A stretch of 64,000 nt of DNA from Vescimonas fastidiosa (GCF_018326305.1 NZ_AP023415.1:186001-250000), one strand, 5' to 3'. Shown: positions 51,501 through 59,454, counted from the stretch's first letter. Made by a program: numbers and translations. The notes: generated by a model not told the origin, from the letters alone.

Positions 51501-53879
51501 CGCTTTGAAATTGACGACCCCAGCATCTTTGAGATTCGGGAAGTGAAGAGCTTCTACGCCGACAAGGGCCTGGGCAGCAACGGCGAGGTGTACGAAAATA
51601 TCCTCTACTACCTCATCCCTCTGAAGGAGGGCACCACCACCTTCCGGGTGACGCTGACGGACGAGACTGGCACATTCTACGGCCAGACCCCGGAGACCAT
51701 CGTCCATGTGAACAGCCCGGCGGAGGCCGCCGTGGAGAAGCTGGACCAAAAGCTCACCAACATCAAGAGCCTGCCCCGGACCAGACAGTACGACACCCAC
51801 TACTACTGGCAGGGCCAGGAGGGCGCACCCTTCACCTTTAAGGTGAACGGCGAAAATGCCAAGGTCTATGTGTGGGACTACCTGGGCGGCGGCAAGAAAA
51901 CGGCCTATCCCGTGGCCGCGGACGGCACGGTGACCGTCCTTCTGAAGGACGGCTACAACCCCATTGAGGTGACGGCTGACTACGAGGGAAAGACCGTGAC
52001 CCAGGTGTACGGCCTCAAGGGCAAGGTCATTGACTACACCCTGTCCAATGTGACCCGGCCCGGCCAGGAGCCCCGACTGGGCGACACCATTGACCTGAAG
52101 ATCACGGGTCTGAGCGTGCCGGTATATAAGATCTTGCGTATCTATAACCCCATGGGGCCGCACTTCGTGTATTTCACGGATGAACTGCCCCAGCAGTATA
52201 TGCTGAACAGCAACAACGACCAGTATCATATCGGGTCTATGCGCATTGTGCTCACCGGATCGGGGACGATCAACCTAACGGGTGGATATATCTATGAGAC
52301 CTGGATGGGCAGTAAGCTGGGCTCCGAGCTGACCCAGGGCAACACCGGCGAGATCGCACCCCAGGAAGAGAATAATTTCTCCGTGCTGCCCGACCTGAGC
52401 TTCACCGTGGCCGACTACGACGGCTACACCGGCCAGGCGTGGATCAACACAGAGGTGGAGGGCGGCCCCGTGACCAAGGCCGGGAAGACCGTGACCATTA
52501 ACATGCCCAACATGCCCCTGGACGAGATCGCCAAGAATTACCCCAGCGTCACCAACAGCACTACCGTGAAACTGCAATCGGTGCTGACCATCTTCGGCAC
52601 CAACATTCCGGGGCTGGAGACGGTGGAGTCCAAGACGGTGCAGAACCCCTTGTCGGGTAAGGACGCCAATTTGACGCCCATCACCTCCATCACCTTTACC
52701 GTGCCCGCAGACACCCCCGCTGGGACTTATAAAATCTACGGTGGAACGGTGAAACTGCGGTGCGGCGATCCCAACTACACTATTGCAACAAAGTACCTCT
52801 ATGAGCGTCAGATCCGGGATGTGGAGCTGACGGTGCTGCCGGAGGTGGACTACAGCGGCATCTACAAGACCACCGGCGACTTCATGGCCACTCTGGGCAC
52901 CCCCACGGTGAACTCCACCGGCGGCGAGTGGATGGTCATCGGCCTGGCCCGCAGCGGCCGCACCGTGCCCGCCGGGTACTATGACAATGTGGTGGAGTAT
53001 GTGAAGGCCAAGGCTGACGCCAATGAGCGTCTGCACCCGGCCAAAGTCACCGACAACGCCCGGGTAATCCTGGCCCTGACGGCCATCGGCAAGGACGTCA
53101 CCAATGTGGGCGGCCACAACCTGCTGAAGGGTCTGGATAACATGGCCTATGTGCAGACCCAGGGCATTAACGGGCCCATTTTCACCCTCATTGCCCTGGA
53201 TAGCCACAACTACCCCACTATGGGCGATGTGACCCGGGAGAAGCTGATTGAGACCATCCTGGGCGCGGCCTTGGAGGACGGCGGCTGGACCCTCAGCGGC
53301 ACCAAGGCTGACCCCGACATGACCGCTATGGCCATCCAGGCCCTGGCCCCCTACTATAAGACCAACGAGACCGTGAAGGCCGCTGTGGATAAGGCCCTGG
53401 ATGTGCTTTCCGGTCTGCAGCAGGGCGACGGCGGCTTTGGCAGCTGGGGCACTGTGAACAGCGAGAGCTGCGCACAGGTCATCGTGGCCCTGACGGCCCT
53501 GGGCCTCGACCCCACCTGCGACAGCCGCTTTGTGAAGAACGGAAAGACGCCCCTGGATGCCCTGGCGGGCTTCTTTGTGGACGGCGGCGGCTTCAAGCAT
53601 GTTGCCGACAAGGGCCGCGACGGCATGGCCACCGAGCAGGGCTACTACGCCCTGGCATCGTACTACCGCTTCCTGAATGGCCAGACCAGCCTGTACGACA
53701 TGAGCGATGTGGCCGTTCAGACCGCCGGCACCTCCGGCGGCGACAATAGCGGCAACGGCACCAACAACGGCGGCACTCCCGCCACCGGCGATACCGGCGT
53801 GCTGGTTTGGGTCATTGCCCTGCCTGTGGCGGCGGTCGCAGCAGCCTTTGTGCTCAAGCGCAAAAAGCGGGAGGAGTAA
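48561..53879 (+). CDS. Giant surface protein with intrinsic-factor-like modules, candidate corrinoid-binding protein
   Basis: The product is 1772 residues. A signal peptide (1-26, MKKRIISLLLALIMALLLLP) precedes two Ig-like repeats (about 30-125 and 135-235, each with SYQWY). A DUF4430-like domain follows (about 245-395, GSGWMGTLNDWCTN and GDSIDVMYTTDYG), then further beta-rich regions, a helical part (about 770-860), and a C-terminal alpha/alpha-barrel-like region (about 1430-1715) with repeats such as LEDGGWTLSGTKADPDMTAM and QQGDGGFGSWGTVNSESCAQ. The end is TPATGD, a hydrophobic helix and KRKKREE, resembling a sortase signal. DUF4430 plus an alpha-barrel are the two halves of intrinsic factor/transcobalamin. 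The upstream cobalamin riboswitch supports corrinoid capture at the cell surface; binding is inferred. Confidence 0.78.
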   Translation: MKKRIISLLLALIMALLLLPVSVLAVESSAEPTISADLPAEVALQPGDNFTLTVTALGSGTLSYQWYANTVSDYAGGTKIKGAESATYDVATAVEQVLYYYVEVTNTEEGKGPATVRSAICKVTVSESGSGELSDIPEITKDVVDAEDVVLPWHATTPRAFDIAIRDLGMTKVSYQWYKNSQKSYEGAEAIPDTNSTRLTVGGTTVVGTSYYFCVVTNTLADGSTKTARSAIGSLTIKAPAEMLFGLVVGQEPVGKVYIRVGDNVPLRDDLKNGMGESITDPGPYGDLVINQGTYRTEYIYPSDTMMTIIARALIEEGHRQVGGEKGYISSIIANYGTENSVELSEFRRGKGSGWMGTLNDWCTNQGFDKYTVAKGDVRDGDSIDVMYTTDYGNDIHCGFETADASLASMDVGSWKTWDLTNSGDVYAYEAVVNTDGTTVKVRPRALEKQYKTRVFVGDKEYRVGASSEPIPFEGNSLTITVKTVLPGSSTTAETVGKTYTFTILRDQHILTQKGDVTVDLLRKDGTVMQEGVVPSFTVWSGDFATSVSAYTADESKNTTGFVLHLPNLPEGVTGQVITSGGTCYAIENGTATVQGELARHGTIYFTIRLNANGGRSEYELRFAKPAATLGLSKCGFAGGNQAYNAENIYNGQPEGTMFQVNSTGKETGETGFDANWYEYNIHVTEKIQNLKSNGYAGIKLLSSSMVQVKVNDKVLLAPAKAMAGTALASQLMNVKNRIQLSGEKTDLCIRIENAKDSTDVVTYTFHIIRHSIEAAELEAMIQALPEAKYFVYATDEASVRQVKKLYDECKDEVKAQLSDGAKAKIEALWAELERQYQAGMDLTSAVLAEVNKYKADIPSTATELTDELYAKYADAIRTSGKLYDKLQDWALVLWTSSASKENSVLQNALKLLNKYETAKGSTIGQATDYLDDFMLTASGFNLTLGSAWNAYPVTFKDITYSNTKLGGEAGLPWNEAGRLRFEIDDPSIFEIREVKSFYADKGLGSNGEVYENILYYLIPLKEGTTTFRVTLTDETGTFYGQTPETIVHVNSPAEAAVEKLDQKLTNIKSLPRTRQYDTHYYWQGQEGAPFTFKVNGENAKVYVWDYLGGGKKTAYPVAADGTVTVLLKDGYNPIEVTADYEGKTVTQVYGLKGKVIDYTLSNVTRPGQEPRLGDTIDLKITGLSVPVYKILRIYNPMGPHFVYFTDELPQQYMLNSNNDQYHIGSMRIVLTGSGTINLTGGYIYETWMGSKLGSELTQGNTGEIAPQEENNFSVLPDLSFTVADYDGYTGQAWINTEVEGGPVTKAGKTVTINMPNMPLDEIAKNYPSVTNSTTVKLQSVLTIFGTNIPGLETVESKTVQNPLSGKDANLTPITSITFTVPADTPAGTYKIYGGTVKLRCGDPNYTIATKYLYERQIRDVELTVLPEVDYSGIYKTTGDFMATLGTPTVNSTGGEWMVIGLARSGRTVPAGYYDNVVEYVKAKADANERLHPAKVTDNARVILALTAIGKDVTNVGGHNLLKGLDNMAYVQTQGINGPIFTLIALDSHNYPTMGDVTREKLIETILGAALEDGGWTLSGTKADPDMTAMAIQALAPYYKTNETVKAAVDKALDVLSGLQQGDGGFGSWGTVNSESCAQVIVALTALGLDPTCDSRFVKNGKTPLDALAGFFVDGGGFKHVADKGRDGMATEQGYYALASYYRFLNGQTSLYDMSDVAVQTAGTSGGDNSGNGTNNGGTPATGDTGVLVWVIALPVAAVAAAFVLKRKKREE

Positions 53880-53919
53880 GGTAAAAGCGAAAACCTAAAC
53901 CGCGAAAGTAAATAAGCCC

Positions 53920-53956
53920 CCGGGGCCCCTTGCTATGCGGGGGGCCTCGGTTTTTT
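53920..53956 (+). terminator. Intrinsic terminator of the giant surface-protein gene
   Basis: CCGGGGCCCC pairs with GGGGCCTCGG (one G-T) around a TTGCTATGCGG loop, followed by six T residues, about 40 bases past the stop. Confidence 0.85.
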
Positions 53957-54390
53957 CTTTGCTTATAGCATATCAAATTTTGTGCTGCCACATAAATATG
54001 ACTAATACTGTACCCCAAACGCAGAGTCAAGCGAAGTGTAAATATTCTGTCAAGACGAAAGCGTAATACAAGGAGGAAAGCGTTGATATTAAATGATTTC
54101 CTTCCCTCATCATATCTTTACACGCAAGAACGCTCCATTTGGTCGATCTTAACTTGCTGAAAACCATTTTCTGCGCAGAGATTTTCGGCATCCTTATAGA
54201 CAACGATGGCGCAAATGATATAAATCCGCGGTATTTTCGCACCCTTATATGCTTCGCCAAGAAATGCTTTCAGTTTGTAATCACAAGATCATCTTTGACC
54301 CACTTTTGACCCAGAACGGGATAGGAACAGGCAGTTCCGGACGGAAACAACGGAAAATCTACCCACCAAATAGCGTTAAACAGCGCAAAA
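53957..54390. other. Gene-poor end of the first element
   Basis: About 430 AT-richer bases. On the minus strand 54118-54290 is open and reads like a protein fragment (KLKAFLGEAYKGAKIPRIY, then AIVVYKDAENLCAENGFQ), but it has no start codon. I do not recognise its family, and it may be a decayed gene. On the plus strand an AAGGAGG at about 54070 precedes only a 25-codon TTG-started frame. No other structure was seen. Confidence 0.4.
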
Positions 54391-54415
54391 CGGAGCCGAA
54401 ATGGCTCCGCTTTTT
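54391..54415 (+). terminator. Hairpin terminator at the right end of the first element
   Basis: CGGAGCC/GGCTCCG stem with GAAAT loop and five T residues, 12 bases before the second att copy. Confidence 0.7.
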
Positions 54416-54427
54416 CTTTGGGACAAC

Positions 54428-54476
54428 CTACGGACCAGAAGGCCGGGGGTTCGAATCCCTCACGGCGTGCCAAAAA
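54428..54476. repeat. Attachment-site core, right copy (3' half of tRNA-Arg)
   Basis: The 49 bases are identical to 45993-46041: anticodon loop, T-arm, acceptor 3' strand and CCA, without the 5' half of the tRNA. It is followed by a hairpin of the same shape as that after the real tRNA and by an integrase stump, as expected when a second element already sat behind the tRNA before the first inserted. Confidence 0.88.
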
Positions 54477-54588
54477 GACCCGAAACCGTAAGGCTTCGGG
54501 TCTTTTTGTTTGCATAAGTTGTTGTTTTCTCCCGCTGCTTTTTTCTGACCCAAACGCTGACCCCAACGGGAGCGGATAGCGGAAAGGT

Positions 54589-54758
54589 CTATACCGCACG
54601 GGAGAGGATGCTCCCCATCGTTTGCGCCGCCTTGAGCTGGGCGTCGGTGGTGACATGGGCGTAGGTGTCCAGCGTGAAGCCCGCGGAGTAGTGGCCCAGC
54701 ATGGAGGACACCGTTTTTACATCCACGCCGTTTTGGAGCGCCATCGTCGCGAAAGTGT
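54589..54758 (-). pseudogene. Integrase stump of the second element
   Basis: About 57 codons matching the C-terminal end of the integrase at 46154, from FATMALQNGV to the stop, including the nucleophile tyrosine region but lacking the catalytic Arg and HxxR. Similarity stops abruptly at about 54758, where unrelated sequence (CCCTTACGGTATAATTACG) begins, so the rest of the gene was deleted. Without a functional integrase the second element cannot excise on its own from this end. It may still respond to the neighbouring integrase, which recognises an identical core. Confidence 0.85.
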
Positions 54759-54949
54759 GCCCTTACGGTATAATTACGACAAACCGGAAAAGCCCCGTAT
54801 ATCAAGGGTTTTCGGTTATCTGGCAAGGTTTTTCATCCTTTTCCAAACCGAAAAATCGAGCCGCGAAGTAGTTATATCGTAGGGGGTGTTATAGTAACGA
54901 CAAAAATAAAATACCGTTTGGGAGGGCTGTCAGCCCGTCCAAAAAATCA

Positions 54950-54986
54950 GGACATTTCCTCTGCAAAGAAGAAATGTCCTTTTTTT
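54950..54986 (+). terminator. Hairpin terminator before parB-like gene
   Basis: GGACATTTC pairs with GAAATGTCC, followed by seven T residues. It lies in a 260-base stretch (54760-55020) without a gene and could be the end of a lost gene or an attenuator for the downstream operon. The same stretch has a near-repeat TATAATTACGACAAA / TTATAGTAACGACAAA at about 54769 and 54890. Confidence 0.7.
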
Positions 54987-55020
54987 GTACCCAAAATCAG
55001 ATGCCGACAGGAGGAACACA

Positions 55021-55935
55021 ATGCCTGAAAAAACCGTGCAGAAGGAACCGGGCAAAAAGCCCGCGCCATCCAAAAAGCCGAAACCGCAGCAGGAAGTAGT
55101 TGTTCAGATTTCGCTCTCTGAGCTGCATCCGTTCCCGGATCACCCCTTTCAGGTGCGAGAGGATGCGTCCATGCAGGAAACCGCCGAAAGCGTCAAGGAA
55201 TACGGCGTCCTCGTCCCCGCGCTGGCACGGCCACGGGAGGACGGCGGTTATGAGCTGATTGCAGGCCACCGCCGCAAACACGCCTGCGAGCTGGCTGGGC
55301 TGGCCACCATGCCCGTCATTGTCCGCGACATTGACCGGGACGCTGCCACCATCATCATGGTGGACAGCAACCTTCAGCGTGAGAACATTCTCCCCTCCGA
55401 ACGCGCCAAAGCCTACAAGATGAAGATGGAGGCCATCAAGCGGCAGGGCGCACGAACGGATCTGACTTCGCCGAAAATTTCGGCGAAGTTCCGCAGCGAT
55501 GATGAAGTTGGTCAGGATGCCGGTGTGAGCGGAGATACCATCCGCAACTACATCGCCTTGACGCAGTTAGTCCCGGAGCTTCAGCAGATGGTGGACGAGA
55601 AGAAAATCGCCCTCAGTCCCGCCTATCAGCTTGCGGCGCTGACACCCAAGGAACAAGGGCTGCTTCTGGAAACCATCGACAGCGAACAGACCACCCCCTC
55701 GCTCTCGCAGGCGCAGCGGATGAAAAAGCTCAGTCAGAGCGGCGAGCTGAACGAGGACACCATGCTCTCCATTATGATGGAGCAGAAGAAACCGGAGAAA
55801 AACGACATCACCCTTTCCGGTGAAAAGCTCCGCAAATACTTCCCGCGTTCCTATACCCCGTTCCAGATCGAGAACACCATCTTCAAATTACTGGACGCAT
55901 GGCAGAAAAAGCGCCAGCGTGACCAGAGCCGTTGA
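55021..55935 (+). CDS. ParB-family protein of a conjugative element
   Basis: A 304-residue ParB/Spo0J-like protein. After a Lys/Pro-rich N-terminus comes the ParB nuclease-like domain (about 30-125) with LSELHPFPDHPFQVRED, YELIAGHRRKHACELAG and the DSNLQRENILPSERAKAYK segment. A helix-turn-helix part (about 140-215) follows, with GVSGDTIRNYIALTQLVPEL. It starts at 55021 after AGGAGG. Genes of this kind open the replication/transfer region of Tn1549-like ICEs. It probably helps stabilise the excised circle, though the role is not shown here. Confidence 0.87.
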   Translation: MPEKTVQKEPGKKPAPSKKPKPQQEVVVQISLSELHPFPDHPFQVREDASMQETAESVKEYGVLVPALARPREDGGYELIAGHRRKHACELAGLATMPVIVRDIDRDAATIIMVDSNLQRENILPSERAKAYKMKMEAIKRQGARTDLTSPKISAKFRSDDEVGQDAGVSGDTIRNYIALTQLVPELQQMVDEKKIALSPAYQLAALTPKEQGLLLETIDSEQTTPSLSQAQRMKKLSQSGELNEDTMLSIMMEQKKPEKNDITLSGEKLRKYFPRSYTPFQIENTIFKLLDAWQKKRQRDQSR

Positions 55936-55986
55936 GCGGACAAGCAGTTTGTTTGTCCGCTATTTTCATGCCAAAAGGAGGACGCC

Positions 55987-56601
55987 ATGTATATCAACAC
56001 GTTCAAATACACGCCCAAAGATGTGAGCTGCCAGCTCTGTACCGAGTATGTGAAAAAGCTGGGCTGTACCGCCCTGCGCTGCCCGTGGCTGGCCGAGCGC
56101 ATTGAGGCCGGTGTGGTCGGCTACCGCGAGGCAGTCTTAGAGACATTTCCCCATGAACGCCGCCTGTTCCAGCGCCTGAACCTGCTGATCAAGCATTATC
56201 CCGGAAGCCTCTGGAGCAACGAGCAGCATGAGCGCCGAATGCAGTATCAATGTGCCGTGCAGGGCTACCGCCGCCGCAGGGATACCAACGCCTATTATGC
56301 GGCCATGTACCTGCTGACCTCCAACGACGACATTTACCGCCGCACGGCAAACTGCTTCTGCAAGGACGGGATTGAGTTCGGCTATGCGGTGTTGAAAAAC
56401 ACCTCGCCGCACAACTACGCACTGTTCATGGCAGCGCGCGACCTCTGCGACAAGACGGAGGCCGTCACGATGGCGGACTTGGCGGAACCGGAGGTCATTG
56501 ACCCGGAGGCGCTGCGCCTGATCGTCAACGCCACTCTGATCGCCCGCTATGGGCTTGCCGCCTTTCAGATCAGAGCGCGAGGTGCCGAATATGAACGCTG
56601 A
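55987..56601 (+). CDS. Conjugative-element protein of unknown function
   Basis: A 204-residue soluble protein. The N-terminal 60 residues carry cysteines in a zinc-site-like pattern (VSCQLCTEYVKKLGC, then ALRCPW). The remainder is helical and charged, with a second Cys pair around TANCFCKDG. I recognise it only as a type commonly found between parB and other small genes in Tn1549-like elements. It has a GGAGG ribosome site, lies 51 bases after the parB-like gene and overlaps the next gene by 11 bases, so it is in the same operon. Confidence 0.7.
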   Translation: MYINTFKYTPKDVSCQLCTEYVKKLGCTALRCPWLAERIEAGVVGYREAVLETFPHERRLFQRLNLLIKHYPGSLWSNEQHERRMQYQCAVQGYRRRRDTNAYYAAMYLLTSNDDIYRRTANCFCKDGIEFGYAVLKNTSPHNYALFMAARDLCDKTEAVTMADLAEPEVIDPEALRLIVNATLIARYGLAAFQIRARGAEYER

Positions 56602-56854
56602 TGATTTTGTCGGCGGGCACAGCATCCTTGCGCTGGAGCGCTTTATGGACGAAACCCGCCACATGATTATTTTTGATGTCCTGTCATGGAAATCTCCTGT
56701 GGGTGAAAAGGGCGAACGGCTGAGGTTGTTCCTCTCCGACGTGGGATATGCCAAGGCGCAGGCATCCGAGAGGCGCGGAGAAATCAAAATCCGCAAACAA
56801 GCCGCCGTCATTGAGGGGCATATCCTCCCTGACCGGAAAAAGCGGCGTCACTAA
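56591..56854 (+). CDS. Small ICE protein resembling DUF5720
   Basis: An 87-residue protein starting MNADDFVGGHSILALERF. The segment ALERFMDETRHMIIFDVLS and the later GERLRLFLSD recall the DUF5720 family of integrative elements; this is from memory and not a search. It overlaps the preceding gene by 11 bases, so its translation is likely coupled. Basic residues at the end (DRKKRRH) may contact nucleic acid. Function is unknown. Confidence 0.6.
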   Translation: MNADDFVGGHSILALERFMDETRHMIIFDVLSWKSPVGEKGERLRLFLSDVGYAKAQASERRGEIKIRKQAAVIEGHILPDRKKRRH

Positions 56855-56873
56855 AGTGATTGGAGGAATTACC

Positions 56874-57377
56874 ATGAGCAGAGTAACAGAGCTGGAAAAA
56901 GCGCTGACCACGCTGTTCCGCAAGGGTACGGAGGTCGGCTACACAGAAACGGAGATCGACGAGTTTCTGGAAAACATTGACTATCACGCCCTGCTGCAAG
57001 CCGTTTGGAGCAAGGCCGAAACGGTCTATGCCTATCGCGCAGACGGCAAGAATGCGCTGAGCTTGGACTATCGCAGCGCGGAGCTGTTCAAGCAGCGTGC
57101 GACGCTTCTCTATGAGGACGTAGGCGACAGCTATATCGGCGCGGTGTTTGCCGCCCGGTCGATGGAGCTGTGGCTGCTGGAGGATATGGGCTTTGCCGTC
57201 GTTGCCAAATTTAGCGTGAACGCCGGAGAAGGCGAATACGTCACCGAGTATCGCGTCTACAAGGGCAGCGATTGGGCAGACAGCGAGATTTCTCTGGATT
57301 TGGAGGGCTTGGTGGCCGAGCTTGCCGCCCTGTGCGATCCCTACTACGAACACGAGCAGCCCATCTATGAGCTGTGA
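56874..57377 (+). CDS. Conjugative-element protein of unknown function
   Basis: A 167-residue acidic protein (many Glu and Asp, for example ETEIDEFLENIDY). It starts MSRVTELEKALTTLF at 56874 with a GGAGG ribosome site and lies 19 bases after the DUF5720-like gene. I see no catalytic motif, signal peptide or membrane helix. Its position between small accessory genes and a PP-loop enzyme in a Tn1549-like module suggests an accessory role for the element, but nothing more can be said. Confidence 0.65.
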   Translation: MSRVTELEKALTTLFRKGTEVGYTETEIDEFLENIDYHALLQAVWSKAETVYAYRADGKNALSLDYRSAELFKQRATLLYEDVGDSYIGAVFAARSMELWLLEDMGFAVVAKFSVNAGEGEYVTEYRVYKGSDWADSEISLDLEGLVAELAALCDPYYEHEQPIYEL

Positions 57378-57411
57378 TGTGGGAAAGGAGTGAAAACGGA
57401 GCGGCTTCCCC

Positions 57412-58194
57412 ATGCGGGAAACCATTCAGAACGCAAACGGCAAGCAGTTTCACGCCGTCAGCCTGTCCGGTGGCAAGGACAGTACCGCCATGCTGCTTTT
57501 GATGATCGAACGAGGTATGCCCATCGACATGGTGCTGTCAGCGGACACCGGCATGGAGTTCCCGGAAATGTATGAACACCTTGCCAAACTGGACGAGCAT
57601 CTTTTCCGGGAGCGCGGCATCCATATCACCACGCTGCGGCATCCCAAGGGCTTTGAATACCTGATGTTCGACGAACCCAAGCAGAAGCCCCGCAGTCTGG
57701 AAAACCGTGCAAAGCTGGGCATCCCGCCCCACGGCAACGGCTGGCCGGGAATCCGCGTCCGCTGGTGTACCGGGCAGCTCAAAACGCACCTCATCACCAA
57801 GGAGGTCAACCGGCTCAAAGGCGAGCTGGGCGCGATCCACTACGTCGGCATCGCCACCGATGAAGCGTGGCGCTGCAAGGACGAGCGGTATCCCCTCGTG
57901 GAATGGGGCATCACGGAGGCGCAGGCACTCCAAGCTTGCTATGACCGGGGCTTTGACTTCAGCGGGCTGTATGAGATATACCACCGTGCGTCCTGCTGGT
58001 GCTGCCCATTCCAGCGTATCGACGAGCTGCGGAAGCTGCGAAAGCATCACCCGGAGCTGTGGGAAAAGCTGCTGGAGCTGGATCGCCGTGCGCTGGCGCA
58101 GTTCGGCCCCGGCCCGCTGAGACAGTTCAAGCAGAACTGGAGCGTGGAGCGGCTGGACGAGCGATTTGCCAAGGAGGACGGTCAAACAGCCTGA
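57412..58194 (+). CDS. PP-loop ATPase of the PAPS-reductase-like family
   Basis: A 260-residue protein with an intact PP-loop SLSGGKDSTAMLL (about residues 18-30), which binds ATP and activates substrates by adenylation. ADTGMEFPEMYEHLAKL follows. A cysteine set (RWCTGQLK and RASCWCCPFQR, about 119-126 and 191-201) could bind an iron-sulfur cluster or zinc. The family covers sulfate reduction, tRNA thiolation and DNA phosphorothioation (DndC-like) enzymes. Here it sits in a conjugative module with no sulfur-assimilation or dnd genes around. Its substrate is unknown; it may modify nucleic acid of the element or host. Confidence 0.75.
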   Translation: MRETIQNANGKQFHAVSLSGGKDSTAMLLLMIERGMPIDMVLSADTGMEFPEMYEHLAKLDEHLFRERGIHITTLRHPKGFEYLMFDEPKQKPRSLENRAKLGIPPHGNGWPGIRVRWCTGQLKTHLITKEVNRLKGELGAIHYVGIATDEAWRCKDERYPLVEWGITEAQALQACYDRGFDFSGLYEIYHRASCWCCPFQRIDELRKLRKHHPELWEKLLELDRRALAQFGPGPLRQFKQNWSVERLDERFAKEDGQTA

Positions 58195-58221
58195 CCATTC
58201 TGCGGAAAGGATTGAAGCAAT

Positions 58222-59058
58222 ATGGCTGTATTTCGCGTTGAACGGACGCGGGATTACACGGTGATGTGCAACCATCACCTGAAAGACAGCAATCTTTCCC
58301 TGAAAGCCAAGGGGCTGCTCTCCATGATGCTCTCCCTCCCCGACGAGTGGAATTACACCACGCGGGGGCTGGCTACGATCTGCAAGGAGGGCGTGGACGC
58401 CATCGGGAAAACGCTCAAGGAGCTGGAGCTGGCGGGCTACATCATCCGCCGTCAGCTTCGCGGCAAGGACGGACGCATTTCCGACACGGAGTACACCATC
58501 TTCGAGAAGCCCCGAAAGCCCTCTCCACCGGATACGACTTTACCAGATACGGAAAACCCGTATCTGGATAACCCGGATACGGAGGCACCGGATACGGATA
58601 ATCCCGCGCAATTAAATACTAAGAAATCTAATACTCAAAAATCAAATACTGATCTATCAAGCACTCATTCATTCTTTCTGCCTGCGGCGGACGGAATGAC
58701 GGACGGATTTGAGAAAAAAGCGGAGATCAGAGAGCAAATCGAATACGAAATTCTCTGTCAGCAGTATGACCGGATGCAGCTTGATGAGCTGGTGGAGATT
58801 ATGCTGGAGGTTGCTATGAACCGCAGCCCCACGGTCAAGATCGGGCGGGATGCGGAGTATCCCACCGGCTTCGTGCAACAGCGCTTTGAAAAGATTACCT
58901 CCATGCACATCGAAAAGGTCATGGACGGTATCCGCGAGAACACTACCCGCGTTTGGAACACGAAAGCCTATCTCATGGCGGCGCTGTTCAATTCCGTTTC
59001 CACCATCGACAACCACTATGCCATGCTGGTCAATCACGATTTTCACGGCGGCCCCTAA
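58222..59058 (+). CDS. Replication-initiator-like helix-turn-helix protein
   Basis: A 278-residue protein. The N-terminal winged helix (about 1-100) begins MAVFRVERTRDYTVMCNHHL and contains LSLKAKGLLSMMLSLPDEWN and TTRGLATICKEGVDAIGKTLKELE. A Pro/Thr/Asp-rich repeat (PDT, EAPDTDNP) with SNTQKSNTD-like stretches links to a C-terminal helical domain (about 165-270) resembling DUF6017. Such proteins are annotated as replication initiators in Tn1549-like ICEs. It probably starts replication of the excised circle. The start follows GGAAAGGA. Confidence 0.8.
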   Translation: MAVFRVERTRDYTVMCNHHLKDSNLSLKAKGLLSMMLSLPDEWNYTTRGLATICKEGVDAIGKTLKELELAGYIIRRQLRGKDGRISDTEYTIFEKPRKPSPPDTTLPDTENPYLDNPDTEAPDTDNPAQLNTKKSNTQKSNTDLSSTHSFFLPAADGMTDGFEKKAEIREQIEYEILCQQYDRMQLDELVEIMLEVAMNRSPTVKIGRDAEYPTGFVQQRFEKITSMHIEKVMDGIRENTTRVWNTKAYLMAALFNSVSTIDNHYAMLVNHDFHGGP

Positions 59059-59106
59059 AGGCCGCTTTTTTTCATGCCCGATTTTGGGAGAAAGGATTTG
59101 ATACCG

Positions 59107-59454
59107 ATGAAACGCCCCCTTGCCTACATCACCGCTCCGTGGAGCGAGAATGAGTTTGAGAACACCGAAAATGCCGCCAAGTATTGCAGGGCGGTCTATG
59201 ACGCGGGCTTTTCGCCCGTCTGCCCCACGCTGTTTCTGCCGCTGTTCCTACGCGATGAGATTCCGCAGGAGCATAAGGACGGCATCGACATGGCGCGGGA
59301 GTATCTGCGCCGCGCCCATGTGCTGGTGGTCTGCGGCAGCACCGTGGACGAAAGCGTGAAAAACGACATTGCCGTGGCCGAGCGTCTGCGGATCACCGCC
59401 ACCACGCTGGACGGCATCCTGACCGTCAAGGGACAGGGGCGCAGAAATGAATAA
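59107..59454 (+). CDS. DUF4406/DUF7768-like small protein
   Basis: A 115-residue protein of Rossmann-like appearance: RPLAYITAPWSENEFENTEN at the N-terminus, SPVCPTLFLPLFL, and HVLVVCGSTVDESVKNDIAVA near the end. This pattern is shared with DUF4406/DUF7768 and nucleoside 2-deoxyribosyltransferase-like proteins, which are frequent in ICEs and phages. The start at 59107 (MKRPLAYITAP) follows GAAAGGA. It lies between the initiator-like gene and pcfB. No enzymatic activity has been assigned, and I can only support the fold-level resemblance. Confidence 0.68.
   Translation: MKRPLAYITAPWSENEFENTENAAKYCRAVYDAGFSPVCPTLFLPLFLRDEIPQEHKDGIDMAREYLRRAHVLVVCGSTVDESVKNDIAVAERLRITATTLDGILTVKGQGRRNE

Noticed and set aside
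54027..54260. A 77-codon minus-strand frame at the end of the first element
   Set aside because: No ribosome site and no protein-like pattern; another frame over the same place looks more like a decayed gene fragment, and neither can be supported as a gene.
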